Origin: Linnemannia schmuckeri | Lineage: Eukaryota > Mortierellomycota > Mortierellomycetes > Mortierellales > Mortierellaceae | Reading direction: 5' to 3' | Assembly (NCBI GenBank): GCA_029449235.1 | Contig: JANATG010000009.1 | Coordinates: 124,001-188,000, forward strand | DNA length: 64,000 bases | Shown: piece by piece, positions 46,608 through 58,580 of the stretch | How the letters are laid out: the number at the start of each line of letters is the position of its first letter | How positions within the stretch are numbered: the first letter of the stretch is position 1 | Notes under the pieces: generated by a model | The model's input: only the letters and a program-made list of their open reading frames with translations | What the model was told of the DNA's origin: nothing | The model's database searches: none | Made by a program: the position numbers and the translations under genes

Positions 46608-46893
46608 TGTTGCAAAATAAGGTGGTGGCTAGGCAGCGGTGGCGATGCCTTAGATTAGCAGTCATATTCTTTATAGACATAGTATTAGTAGTGCGCCCAG
46701 CCCTCTTGTCTGCTCTTTGTCCTTTTACACATCACTTCTTGGACAAGAGCAATACTGACAAGAGTTTCGTTGGCGCGCTACAGTATATCGTTTCGTGTGG
46801 TTCCACTAGGACATTACTATCACTACCCCGTACCAATTGAGGGCTTAACAGCGGTCCTACAACTCTGGCCTTCGACCCTCTCCCTGAGTAACA
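46608..46893 (-). repeat. Right arm of the inverted repeat
   Basis: Its reverse complement starts TGTTACTCAGGGAGAGGGTC and pairs with 45473-45762, with scattered substitutions and small indels. Confidence 0.8.
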
Positions 46894-49425
46894 ACGATAT
46901 CTGATGCAATCAACCGTGCTTGCTTAATTTTCGTGAAATATTGAAAACATAACGTTTCGACGACCTCCCTTGTATGGTATCGGGTCTTCTCTTTGAGGAC
47001 CAACAAGTGCCGGGGTTGGTGTATACGTTTTGATAAACCACTTTTATTAGAGAAACGGATAATGAAGAAAATCTTGACGATTGATCAAGCGATTTTTCTT
47101 CAACCACTTTCAAAAAAAAAAATCATGCAAGTGAGTAGGATATTACAGCAAGACGGAAAAGGTGTTGTACTTGATACGATTATATTTGGCATGATATGCT
47201 TCATGGCACGCTTCTCTATTTGCTACCATGATCATAAGATAGTGAGCCGCTCCTGGTCACGCATTCTTTTTGAAATGTGAGTCAGATCCGTATTTACATG
47301 CGTTCTATTGAATATCTTTTATCATATTTCTAGCACGCCACGATACAGTGGGTCCTTATTATTTGGAGACCCTTACAAATACGTCTGAGCGCACTATCCT
47401 TTGCAAAAAATGCTGACTGTTGGAGGTGGAGAAGCACATCTTCGCCTTCCAAAGGACGTATTTGTAGGAGATAAAGGTCGATAATGTGAATCGCTTGAGA
47501 TATCTTCAGCCTTTAATGTCCCCAATTTCAATGTTCAGAGAGGATATGTTCCAATGGTTTTCGATTGTCCATTTTTATTCTTCAATTTCAAAAACACGAT
47601 ACAGGTACTCCTTCCAGAAATAATCAGCGATACAATGGTGAATACTCCAGCCTGTCAAATTGTACCTGACGTTGCTTTGAGATATATATGATTTCATTCA
47701 AAATCAAACTTCATACTCCCTTCTTTTTTATATATATTTTTGCAGACTCTTCTTCGATCTACACAGTTCTCTGCTTTATCTCATCGATGGTCGCCAACTG
47801 TATGATTATTTCTTCAAATGTTCACAGCAACCTCGGGTGCCTTGATCGGTTTGGAAGATGCTTTGACTCGTTATCTTGTTATGACAGGTAATATATGCCC
47901 CTGTTTGTACTGAGGCCGTTACTTAAAAAATATTAGGTAAAAGCTCTAAGAAAGAAGCAAAGAGCACCTGATACTCACTATCCTTATTTTTTAAAAACAC
48001 TTCAGGATTCAGCGCGTTACGAACAGGTGAACCCTGATAAGTCGACACAATCATATGATATGCCTACGTCTTTTTGACTTCCATTCTCTCAACTTGTTTG
48101 TTGTTCAATGTGCAGAGCTATTGCTGGGTTTGTAGGTACTACCAACACGGATGGACTTATTCAACAGAGTTGCGTCCGGTAGCATGTTCGCAAACAACGA
48201 TCTTTGATCAGACACCCTTTCAGGGGATGGTGGCGCGAATTGCTAGTGGCGATCTTGGGTGTTGATCCTACCACTCGACTCCTTTTTTCACCTTGGTTTA
48301 GTGTCCACTTTCAATTTTTTTTTCATGCAGATATATCGATAGTATATTTTTTTAGTTCTCAAAGGCACGAATAGCATGAGCTGGTCTAATTGATCTACTT
48401 TGAATATCTTTCTTTTACACTGAGTCTGATAGCCATAGCAAAAAAACGAGTTTCTTTGCTTATGTAAAAAGCAGAAAACAAGACGTTTTCACACCAAATC
48501 ACCTCTGGAATTGTGCGACATGTTCTTTTTGACGATCGACAAGCGCAGGGATTCCTGTAATCGTTCGGTGTACCACTTTACTGAGAAGCAGAAAACAATA
48601 AAAAAGAGGATAGCAACAGATGGAGCATTCTCTCACTGGCAGCATTAAAAAAATTGCAGGAGTGGAGGAGGATGTTGCTTTAAGTGTGAGTGGAAAGCAC
48701 CTTACTTAGTGCGACTATGCTTGTGCGACTCCTTCTTTGAAGTTCCACGCCTCTCTTTTGAATCACCATTTTTTATCATAGTACAGGCGGATCGCAAGTT
48801 TCCTTCGCATGATTGTTGAAATGGGAGCCACTGTGTATATTCACGTACACGCTGCAGGGTCCTGCTTATCGCATTTAATTTGCACCAGCGATGTGCCCGA
48901 AAGTTATTTCTTCCTATTTACACAACGCACAACGCAATTATGCTTTCGAAAACATTCTCACTCGGTTGACACGGCTGTCTTTAGTACTGATTAGAAGTTT
49001 CTTTATAGAAGGAAGTGGTCGATATCACAAGGTGCGTATTGACTTCAGGGTATTAAGGCTCACTATTCAAACACTTTCAAGAAGGATTGCTCTTTCCCAT
49101 CGCTATCGCATCCACTTTCAAACCCAAACAAATCTGAATGGGTAACGCGTCTGAAGGTCAACAAGTTGAGCGATATATGTGATAGTTCCAGAGTGTCCCT
49201 TCTCGCGCACTATTGCTTTTTTTTTCTTTCTTTCTTTTGTGATGCAGCGGATTTCCTGACTGGGTGTAACTGTTCCCTTTGTAGGATTTGACCGGTGAAA
49301 ATAATAAGCGCGATTTAATAAGCCTTAGAACTCTAAGTCTGTTCTCTTTATGATAGTATTTTACCTTTTTTTCAGTTCCAACGCTGTTTGTCGTCGTCTT
49401 TTTTGTGCATAGTCAAGCAACGGGA

Positions 49426-49560
49426 TGATCTTTAAAAGTATGTATGTAGTAACAATGAATAAGATCTCTTAGTATCGTTCTCATGCTTTGGCTCACGCTT
49501 TGCTGTTCATGGATGTGATTGTGTAGACATGTTGAAATCCGCCCTTACCATTGCACTGCA
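49426..49560 (+). repeat. Diverged direct repeat, copy 1
   Basis: Shares a patchy but collinear pattern with 50033-50160 (gctttg..tcac..ctttg..ttcat..gattgtgta..cat..tgaaa..gc.gccctt). The copies are about 600 bp apart, and identity is perhaps two thirds by eye. Confidence 0.5.
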
Positions 49561-50032
49561 CCTCACCCCATTTTTTTTGAGATGCTGTTACTGGATGTGA
49601 AGCGATGAAACCGTTTTGACCGGTTTGTTGGGGCTTGTTTAGGAGGAAGAAGCTCGGTATCCTGCGGCCCCTTTGACGCTTCTCAGCTCTTATGGTTCAC
49701 AGCTTCAGTTTACAAGGGAATAGCTAATTCCCATCATAGTTCAACCTTTTTTTTTCTCTGTAAACAATACTTGAAGTTTTAACGACTGCGATAGTGGGAT
49801 TCGTGTAGTCCATCGGTCGACCAAGTAGTCCTTGAGATTGTTTCCAGATACAGCGATTTCATCAATTGTCGCAGGCGCTTCCATAACCAGTTTAAGCTAT
49901 CAACAAATAAAGAACACGATCCTCTGTCCACACTGACGGTGAATGTTTCCTTTCTTATCCCGCTTGTCATTTCTTCATCAACTAGGTTCCTTCCTCTTTT
50001 TTTAGTAATTGGTGCATGCTACATTTTGTTCT

Positions 50033-50160
50033 TTCTTAATGTTCATAGTAAATAAAGGATAGGTTATCTTGATGACTCTCGCGCTTTGATTCACACTTTG
50101 GCATTCATAGACTTAGGATTGTGTACTCATCATGAAAAATGCGGCCCTTTATTGCGCGTG
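50033..50160 (+). repeat. Diverged direct repeat, copy 2
   Basis: Second copy of the unit at 49426-49560. The collinear matches run across about 130 bp with small indels. Confidence 0.5.
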
Positions 50161-52355
50161 GCGAATAATGATGACCAAAAAATAATGACCTGGAGGGAAG
50201 AGGTAGGAGCATGGGAGGGATGAGGCTCATCTTTTTTTTCTATTTCAAAGTGCAGGGAAGATGCCTCTCAAGGCAAGAAAAGCAATCAAATAGGCTTTAT
50301 TTTGATGAGCCAAAGAATGATGAATAATTGCCGTGCGTTTAGAAGCAGACATGCGAGTGGGTCTCCTAGCAGGAAAAAGAAAAAAATTACGGACTCAGTA
50401 CTGTCTTTGGCCGACTTCAGTCGCGAATGATCAAACAAAAATTTCGGTTTTATTGATGCACGAGACCCCTTTAACAGGACGCAACGTATTCGTGCCTTGT
50501 ACTTGATGAAAAAAATAGGTCAGCAAGATGGAAGATATAACAATGCCCTGAGTTGAGCGAGGCTGTCGAAAGCCGCCGTTTTCCCTTCCACTTTTTTTTT
50601 TTTAGTTTACCTTCAGGTGCTAGCCTTCACTGTTTTAAATGCTTCATCTCTGTAATGAACAATGCCTGTCATGATAATCCTAGGTGTTGAACAGAGGGCA
50701 AAAGTGAAGAAAGTGAGGGCAAGTTCTTTTCACGTCACTTTTTGCCCCACCCTTCTTACAATAGTAAATGTCTTAAACGGTACAACTTTATTAGTCTTCT
50801 CCGTTGATAATTCACTTCATTGGCCTAATTTGGTGGCGCCCTCCCTCTCTCTCACTTTACCTCTCCTCCATCTTCTTCCTTCCAAGAAAGAAGACATATG
50901 CGGACGAAGGCTTCCTTTCTTGGAACGTGGGGATGAGAGATGGAGGTGCATGCATTATTTTTCGCACAACTAAGCCCCTCTATTGCTCCTTTTTTGTTTT
51001 TTGTGCTAAGGGGAAATCTTTGCCGTTTGTGATTTCATTGGTGGATTTTGTCTTTTGTGTGTTTGTGTGCATGCATTTTTCGATCGTTGAAGAATTAAGG
51101 AGCTTTGTTGGCCACAAAAAGGTGGTGTCTTGGTTGATGGTGTCGATCATAAAAAACAAAAGAAAAACGAAACGAAAAAAGGCCAATCGTGGGAGAGGCA
51201 AAGAGGCAGAAGACGAGGACTTTGAAAAAAGGGCACTGAGAGACTTGACAGGGGGGCGAGAAGACAAAGCATGTCGTTTTTGTGCTCATTAGTTGGTACA
51301 GGACAGGTCTACCTTCCTTTCATTTTTGGCTGGCTGGCTGGGTTCCAGCGAGGAGGGTCAACAGACGAGCGAGAAACTGAGAACAAAATAAGCCAATGGG
51401 GTTGGACAGAAACGGTGGGGAAGAAAGATTATTGTGCGAGAGGGGAAGGAGGGGAAGCATGGCAAGAAGGTACAGAGTACGTATGGAATGAAAGGCAGGC
51501 AATCCTGTCCGACCGATCCAATAGGAGGGGGAGAGACACACAGCCAAACTCAGCTCATTTTCTGTGAGTCCGGGGCAATTGACCTCAAGGTGCAGCTGTG
51601 TCGACACTCCCCTCTGAAAAACTCACACGCTCATCTACTTCACATCTCGGAGATGAATCCCCGAATTTGAGCAATCATCTCATCTCTCGTTGAATTCATT
51701 TATGTCAGTTGTTCATTCATGTCATGTGAAGTGTTTTTATTTATTAAAAAATTGTGTGTTCGAAAGTCTGCCCAGAGAGAGAACGAGTGAGGAGTGTGAG
51801 TGAGAAAAAACAACAAAGAGGGTAGAGTGGGAAGGAGGGAGGGGCAGAGCGTGGGCAAAAACGAGCAAAGGAAGTAGCAAAGAAGGTCAAGGAACAAACA
51901 AGTTGGCAATGAGACATACAGGACGAGAGAGAAGGAAGGACGGCGAAAGGCATTTCCGGAGAAGTATGTGTGTGTGCATGTTGGGCGTAGACAGGGAGAG
52001 AGGCGGGAGGGAAAGATGATGTATGTCAACAAACCAATACAAACAAAGCGTATAACAACTCAAAAAATCATTAACGGGCTTAGTGGCGGATATTTTGAGC
52101 GAATGACCCCACAGATCAAAGATGCAACTCTATGAGAAAATAAAATTTCGGGCAATGAAGGGGCTTACTTTGCCCTCTGTTCATCCGAATGGACGATTGG
52201 ATGAAGAGAGACAAAGAATCAAGAGCGAAGGAGGGCAAAGGATAAAAAGGAAGCAATGTCTTCTCTCTTTTTCATTTTTTTTTCTTCTTCTTTACTCCAC
52301 AACCCAACACTCTTCTTCACTCCTACTCCACTCAACACACACACACATACACACA

Positions 52356-53688
52356 ATGGCTGCTGCTCAGGTACGATGACAGACAGACACTTCATAATAC
52401 ACCATGGAATAAAACCAACTTATTCGCAACACCACCACAACAACACTCCATCCCCACTCTGCACTGCACTCCCTTGTATCACACCCGCACACGGACAAAC
52501 AAACAAACAGCCATAATTCGCCCAACAAGCAAAAGACTAACCCTCATTCCCATTTCACTCCCCCTAATCAAATAGAACATCGGAAACTACGAGGGATTCG
52601 ACCATGTCACCTTCTGGGTCGGAAATGCCAAGCAGGCCGCTTCCTTCTACACCACCCGCTTCGGCTTCAAGGAGATCGCCTACTCTGGTCTCGAGACCGG
52701 CTCCCGCGACATCTGCTCCCACGTCGTCCAGCAGGATACCATCACCTTCGTCTTCAAGTCGCCCCTCAACCCCAACAACAAGATCTTCTCTGACCACCTC
52801 GCCGTCCACGGTGACGGTGTCAAGGATGTCGCCTTCACCGTCGACGATGTCCACTCCATCTACACCCGCGCCGTCGAGAAAGGCGCTCGTTCGATCCAGG
52901 CCCCCTATGAGTTGAAGGATGAGCACGGTTCGGTTTGGTTGGCCACCATTGCTACCTACGGTGATACCGAGCACACCTTTGTCCAGCGTAACGGTTACAA
53001 GGGTCTCTTCTTGCCTGGATTCACTCTCCCCCGCAACAAGGATCCCCTCGAGGAGCTCCTCCCCGTTGTCGGTTTGAACTACATTGATCACTGTGTCGGT
53101 AACCAGCCCGACGGTGAGATGCTCCAGGCCTGCGAGATGTACGAGCAGCAGTTGGGCTTCCACCGCTTCTGGTCCGTCGACGACTCCCAGATCCACACCG
53201 AGTACTCGGCTCTCCGCTCCATCGTCATGGCCGACCCCACCGAGAAGGTCAAGATGCCCATCAACGAGCCCGCCGCTGGAAAGAAGAAGTCTCAGATCAC
53301 CGAGTACTGCGAGTATTACGGCGGTGCCGGTGTCCAGCACATCGCCCTCAACACCAAGAACGTCATCCAGGCCGTCTCCAACCTCCGTGCCCGCGGTATG
53401 GAGTTCCTCACTGTCCCTGCGTCTTACTATGAGAACTTGCGCCTCCGTCTCTCTCACTCTTCGACCAAGGTCCAGGAGGATTTGGATGTCATCCAGAAGT
53501 TGGATATCCTTGTTGACTTCGACGAGGGTGGATACTTGCTCCAGATCTTCACCAAGCCTGTTCAGGATCGCCCTACTGTTTTCATCGAGATCATCCAGCG
53601 TCGTGGTTTCGAGGGCTTCGGTGCCGGAAACTTCAAGGCCCTCTTCGAGGCCATCGAGCGTGAGCAGGAGCTCCGCGGCAACTGCTAA
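52356..53688 (+). CDS. HPD: 4-hydroxyphenylpyruvate dioxygenase
   Basis: Fe(II) enzyme that converts 4-hydroxyphenylpyruvate to homogentisate in tyrosine breakdown; homogentisate can also feed brown pigment. Exon 1 is only 15 nt (52356-52370, MAAAQ) and exon 2 is 52576-53688, total 1128 nt, 375 aa. The iron ligands are visible as His177 (YIDHCVGN), His260 (GVQHIAL) and Glu343 (FIEIIQRRG), with the 83/83 spacing of the human enzyme (183/266/349). The first vicinal-oxygen-chelate half starts FDHVTFWVGNAKQAASFY. The start is the ATG in a CA-rich leader, chosen because the AAATAG acceptor at 52575 rules out reading through. Codon use is strongly C-biased at third positions, which suggests high expression and explains the long shadow frames on both strands. 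Confidence 0.97.
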
Positions 53689-54626
53689 AGCATTCGCTTT
53701 TTGCTGTTCGTCTCTTTGTTACAAATCCCATTCACCGCACTTTCTTTGCAACCAACACAACCTTGTATAATAAAACCGCATCCAATTCAAAGAACTTACC
53801 CAACCAATGTCCCATTCCTGTTTGTCTGACTAATGTGTCTCTCCATGTTGTGAATTGCAAAGCATCCTCCATCATGTTAGTCTCGGATGTTTCTTGCCCG
53901 AACTATAGGACAAGACATTACGCCAAAATAAAGGAGTCGAAAAAAGGCTGGTTAGCCCATCCTCTCTCTTCTTCCGCCCGGAAACCATTTTCCGAAAAAA
54001 AAAAAAAAAAAAAAAAAAACTAACCCAGCTAGCCCAACTTAACCCATCACCACTGTATGAGTCCAGCAGTAGCAATTGACGAAGGTTCTTCTTACCCCAA
54101 AACTCTCTCTCTCACTCTCTCCCCCTCAGTCCATCTAAACCTGCCCACCATTTATGTCTAATTTTTTTATGTGCGCTGTTCGATTTGTAACGAGAGCCCA
54201 CCCAAAAAGCAAGCGTGGGAGACCAAAACCTACCGCTAATCCCCTCAAGTGGGCACAGAGCCTCATCCCCTCCTCTCTTAGCTCTGCGTTCATTCTGTTC
54301 GTCCCCTACGTCATTCATATTGGAACTAGATGGGCGACGAGGGAAGGAAGACGATGGAAAAATGTGGTTGTGCCCATGTGCGCATGCTTTGCCGCTTCAA
54401 AAACTCAGAGGCATTTGTTCTTCTGGTCTAGCCTTTGTCTGGATGAACATATGATAGACGAGGCTGAAAAAACAACTAAACAGAACATGCAACAACAACC
54501 TCAGATAGCAAAGGCATGCGCACCCCATCCATCCGCCTACATCTTCACCTACGCCTCTCCTCTCACTGGTTTCACTCCTATATCTCGTCAGCCTACATTC
54601 TACAGTCTACACACTAGTCAAAGGGT
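53689..54626. other. Convergent spacer between HPD and helicase
   Basis: Contains a 25-A run (53995-54019) and likely 3' UTR sequence. A 163-codon plus-strand frame (54154-54645) begins with ATG but has no family features and overlaps the helicase stop. I do not call it a gene. Confidence 0.4.
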
Positions 54627-56675
54627 TTATTCAACATGCCGATAAGGCTCTACCTTGACGCCTAACATCCTAAACAAACTCCTGGCTCTTGTCTCCAAAA
54701 ACTCATCATCCCTCAGAATCGTCACAACCTCTCCCTTTTCACCCATCCGACCCGTCCTACCCGCCATATGTAAATAACTGGATGGTGAGGACGGCAAACC
54801 GACGATGAAGACGTGTGAGAGACCCGGGAGGTCGAGGCCTCGGGCGTTTTCTTCGTGCGCTAAGTAGATTCCCGTGTTCTTTTTCGTCGCCGTTGTTGTA
54901 GTGATAGAGGTGGAGGTGGCAGGAAGTTGCTGCTGTTGGAATGCGTTCTGGATGGTCTTCACGGGTAATCTAAACTCAAACTCGAGCCGGGTCGCCAAGT
55001 CTTTTAAACTGAAGGACGTGCAGAAGAAGACGCATGCGGATTTGACATCGTCCAGTTGACAAGCCATGGCAACACCCTCTAACATTCGATCATCGTCATC
55101 CCGGAATTTTTCAATCGCTCCTGTGTCGAGGTCTGGGGAGATCACTCCCGGTGCAGTGAGGTTGCGTTCCTTCCATGCTGCTTCCTTCTCCTTCGACGTC
55201 AGGGTGTTGGTATCGTCTTTGTCCTTGGACTTGGACTGATTCCAAACTCGATCTGTCTCTGCTATATCCACATCCTCATCCTTGCCAGATCCACCAATGT
55301 CGCCCGCGTCGGTCTCAAACCGCATATTCCGGACAGAGTCAGGCCCAACAATGACGCAATGGTGCTCAATCCCCTGTGGCAGAACAACACTCTTGGTTGT
55401 ATCAACCCAAGTCGGGTCCTGGATCCACCTCTGCGTCGTCTCGAGCCAATGCCGCATCGGTCGATTCATCGTCGCTGACGCCGCAACGATCTGGATCCTG
55501 TCCGCTCCTACCCCCGTCCTGGCCACCTTGCCTTCCACCTTTCCCTCCTCGTCGTTGTCCTGATTGTCCGCTGTCGATAAACTACTGACAGGAGGGTACC
55601 GCCCTGCAGCCTGGGCAGACCGCAAGATCTCCCTCACAGCCAACTCTGCAGGTTTGGGGTGAACATCCCTATTTAGAACCTGCTTCCTGCTCGCAAACCG
55701 GTTCGGCAGCCGGATCAAATGATCTACCTCATCCAGGACCAAGGTCTCGATCTGTGAAAGGTCTAGGACTCCGCGTTGGAGAAGGTCCCAGAGTCGGTGG
55801 GGAGTTGCGACGAGGACGTGTGGAGGAGTGGTGGCGAGTTTTTGGATTTGAAGTTGGTCTGCCTTTGTGTTCGTGGTTGTGGTGGTTCGAGGGCGGTGGC
55901 GAGCCTTCTTTCCTGTTGTAGTGTACCCTCCCGCTCCTGTCCCTGTCGGCTTTACTGTGGAAGTAGGGTCGAATGGCAATGGTGGGGGCGTAACAGCCGC
56001 TTGAATCATCCCGTCAAGAAACTCCTCATCAGCACTCGGGAACAACTCTCTGGTCCACTCAACCAGCTGAAACGCCAACTCCTGGTTCGGAACCACAACT
56101 ACTGACGTAATACCATTTCCTCCAGCTTCCTTCCCTACTAAGATCTTCCTTCTGGGTTTGTTGAGTACCGACAGGAGGACTCCAAAAGTCTTTCCTGATC
56201 CTGTAGTGTCGCGGATGAGGACGTCTTTTCCGAGAAGGATTGGAGGGATGAAGGATTGTTGTAGTTTTGTGGGGGTTTTGATGGACTTTGTAAGTTCGAG
56301 GTTTTTTGCGAGGGGTTTGTAGATCCCGAGCGCCTATATGTGTAAATGTAATGGTAAATAATGAAAAAGTCAGTTGCTGTGAGTGCGGATCGAAACGAAT
56401 ATGAGCATAGATGATGAGATATTGATGTTTACCTCAAAGGCGTTTTGTTGAAGGTATCGCCGGGTGATATGAGGGAGTGCGAGTAGTCGCCCTCTTGAAG
56501 CAAGATTCCTCACAGATCCTGTCGCCAAAGAAAAGGTGGTGGGTATCGTTGTAGTGGTTGTGGTGCGATGTAAGAGTGGCAAAGTTGTACGCCTTGCTGT
56601 TGTTGCGGTACAAAGCGTTCTTGTCCATTGTGTCGCCGCCGTGTGTACCCCGGTCGTCACTGTCCTCCGTAACAT
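54627..56675 (-). CDS. Mitochondrial DEAD-box-like RNA helicase (DEVD motif)
   Basis: ATP-dependent RNA helicase, probably acting on mitochondrial RNA or ribosome assembly; a relation to Mrh4 is plausible but unproven. Exons 56675-56433 and 56333-54627 give 1950 nt, 649 aa. The first 81 residues are rich in Arg, Thr, Ser and Ala with almost no acidic residues (MLRRTVTTGV, LASRGRLLALPHITRRYLQQ), a strong presequence. Motifs: Q-motif region PTKLQQSFIP, Walker A TTGSGKT (124-130), VVPNQELAF, DEVD (282-285) in place of DEAD, SATMNRP for SAT, and HEENARGLDLPG plus HMAGRTGRMG at the end. An insert of about 60 residues rich in Thr, Lys and Gly separates motifs Ia and Ib, and another acidic, Lys-rich insert follows motif III. 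Divergent from the snRNP gene across 258 bp. Confidence 0.92.
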
Positions 56676-56933
56676 GGTATGCCTGTGTATCCCGGGACGG
56701 AGGTGCTTGTTTGTGTGAAAGTGAAAGGAAAAAGGAAGCCGCGCGTGTTTGACGGAAAAGGACATTTTTTTCATTGTTGCAGATCAACATGCCTCCATGT
56801 TGTGGCTTATCACATTTGGACTGCCTTCAATTTCACTCCCAGCACTCACATACAAACGCAGGGTGGCGAACTCTTTACTTTTTCTCAACACACACACTCG
56901 AACATCACACAGGACGACAGACAGGAGGACACA
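56676..56933. promoter_or_regulatory. Bidirectional promoter: helicase (-) and snRNP protein (+)
   Basis: Only 258 bp separate the two start codons, so both genes must share or overlap their control region. No TATA box is clear. The snRNP side is a CA-rich leader. Confidence 0.55.
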
Positions 56934-58373
56934 ATGGACGTAGTCATGACACAGGCACCGCCCGCAGAGGACACAGCAGCAACAGCTGCTTCCACCTCAA
57001 CAGTACCAGCAGCTTCAGCACCAGCAGCACCAGCAGCAGCAGAGATGGTCATCGACAACACACCCGCACCCAGCCCTACATTATACATCAAGAACCTCAA
57101 CGAAAAGATCAAGCTTGACGGTAAATCACCTTGCTCCATAAGGAGGCATTTGCGAAACCACAAGAGGAGACCAGGAAGAGAGATCAGCGTGCTATGCATG
57201 GCCTTGTGCATTACCACCCAACGACCAGATTCGTACACACGCATCGCCAGGACAACAGCTAACTCAGCCTCCCCGCGATTTACTCCTCCACTCCATCACC
57301 TCATAGTTCTAAAGAAGTCGCTGAAGGCGCTGTTTGGGCAATACGGTCAAGTCCTGGAAATCGTAGCACACTCCAACATCCGGATGCGCGGCCAGGCATT
57401 CATCGTCTTTGAGGATCAGGAATCTGCAGTCAAAGCCCTTGCTGAAGTCCAGTCCTTCCCCCTCTACGGCAAGCCCATGGTATTTTGTCCTGCCCATTTT
57501 TTTTGAGACCCTCTAAGAAGATTTCGATGCTTGTTTAGACGCGATCTGAGGCTATTGTAATAGTTTGTCCTAACTCGAGGCGCGTTTTTGATATGAATGT
57601 GTCTGAATAGGTGATTCAGTTCTCAAAGAACAAGTCGGACGCTCACGCAAAGAAGGATGGCGACTTTGAAGAACACCACAAGCAGCGCCTCCTCACCAAA
57701 GGTAGCCATACATACATTCACAACACACACTTCCCTCTGACCGCATCAAATACATCACCTAAATGGCACACGATTTGTTTATTGGGTACCATTTACTGAC
57801 CCTTACTCTCCTCTTGCACGCCCCCGAACGAAAAAAAAAAAAAAAAAAATAGAAAAATTCGCAAACGAGTTCAAGCACAAAAAGCGCCAACAAAAGCTCC
57901 AGGCAAAACAGCAAGCCCTTGCCCAGGAACAACAACGCCTCCTCGAAGAACAACAGCAAGCTCTCCTCGTCCAACAGCAACAGCAACAGGCGCTCTTTGC
58001 TCAACAACAACATCAGAACCCTTACCACCCACAATACCCACCTTACAGCGGCGCACCCGCATCATCATTACCTGGAGGACCTGGAGCAGGAGCGGCGGCT
58101 GGTGGAGTGCCAATGATCCCAGACGAGTACCTCCCGCGGAACAGTATTCTCTTCCTCCAGAACCTCCCCCAGGAAGATACAGTCGAGGCACAGCTTGTAT
58201 CATTGTTCCAGCAGTACCCTGGTTTCAAGGAGGTCCGTATGGTTCCTGGAAAGAAGGGGATTGCGTTCGTGGAGTACGATAATGAGTACTATTCTGCGGC
58301 CGCCAAGACTGCCCTTGCCGATTATCAGATTGGACCGGAGCACAAAATGAAGGTTACCTTTGCCCGGAAATAA
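56934..58373 (+). CDS. U1A/U2B''-type spliceosomal RNA-binding protein
   Basis: Two-RRM protein of the U1 snRNP A / U2 B'' / SNF family, which binds stem-loops of U1 and/or U2 snRNA. Exons 56934-57120, 57307-57479, 57611-57701 and 57853-58373 give 972 nt, 323 aa. RRM1 (about 49-128) has RNP2 LYIKNLNE, then LKKSLKALFGQYG, and RNP1 RGQAFIVFE followed by GKPMVIQFSKNKSD. A Gln-rich helix and a Pro/Gly linker follow. RRM2 (about 244-323) has ILFLQNLPQE, KGIAFVEYDN and ends KMKVTFARK, as in the family. The first ~48 residues are Ala/Thr/Pro-rich, an extension beyond the usual short N-terminus. The first donor is GTAAAT and the second GTATTT, both tolerable. One protein may cover both snRNPs, as in Drosophila SNF; that is inference. 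Confidence 0.95.
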
Positions 58374-58580
58374 TTCGAGAGACGGGGAAGGGCCCCCCTT
58401 TTTTATGGCAACATTATTGTTTTCTTTTTTGCTTGTACACAAACCTCACGAATAAAATTGTTCGGAACCATATGCAACGCGCGAAAGAGTGGTGGATATG
58501 AAAGTAATGTACATTTGATGGCATGGAATGAAAAAAAAGGAAAGTGATCTGTCTATGTCTAATAGGAAACAGCCATTCCC

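Larger units (their letters stand above)
45473..46893. mobile_element. 1.4-kb element with ~290-bp inverted repeats (foldback/TIR-like)
   Basis: The left arm (about 45473-45762) and right arm (about 46608-46893) are reverse complements with roughly nine in ten bases matching by eye. Both outer ends read TGTTRCYCAGGGAGAGGG. The 845-bp core is AT-rich and I find no transposase; the longest frames (80-116 codons) have no recognisable motif. The bases just outside show no clear target-site duplication. It could be a non-autonomous DNA transposon, a foldback element or an old inverted duplication. It starts 59 bp after the LINE. Confidence 0.78.
46894..52355. other. AT-rich gene desert with decayed repeats or gene remnants
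   Basis: Five and a half kilobases with no gene I can support. Much of 47.0-49.3 kb has intron-like punctuation (GTGAGT/GTAATA-type donors, T-runs followed by CAG) around short open stretches, for example 47033-47280. That suggests an old multi-exon gene or repeat-family member now decayed; I cannot name it. A diverged direct repeat lies at 49.4/50.0 kb. From about 50.8 kb the sequence becomes GA/CT-biased, ending in the HPD promoter and its CT/CA-rich leader. Confidence 0.45.

Noticed and set aside
52564..53457. 297-codon minus frame and a 228-codon plus frame within HPD
   Set aside because: Low-complexity Ser/Thr/Pro or Asp/Leu/Gly translations that arise from strong third-position C bias of HPD.
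54154..54645. 163-codon ATG frame between HPD and helicase
   Set aside because: No domain, signal or repeat logic, irregular composition, and it overlaps the end of the helicase. Probably 3' flanking DNA.
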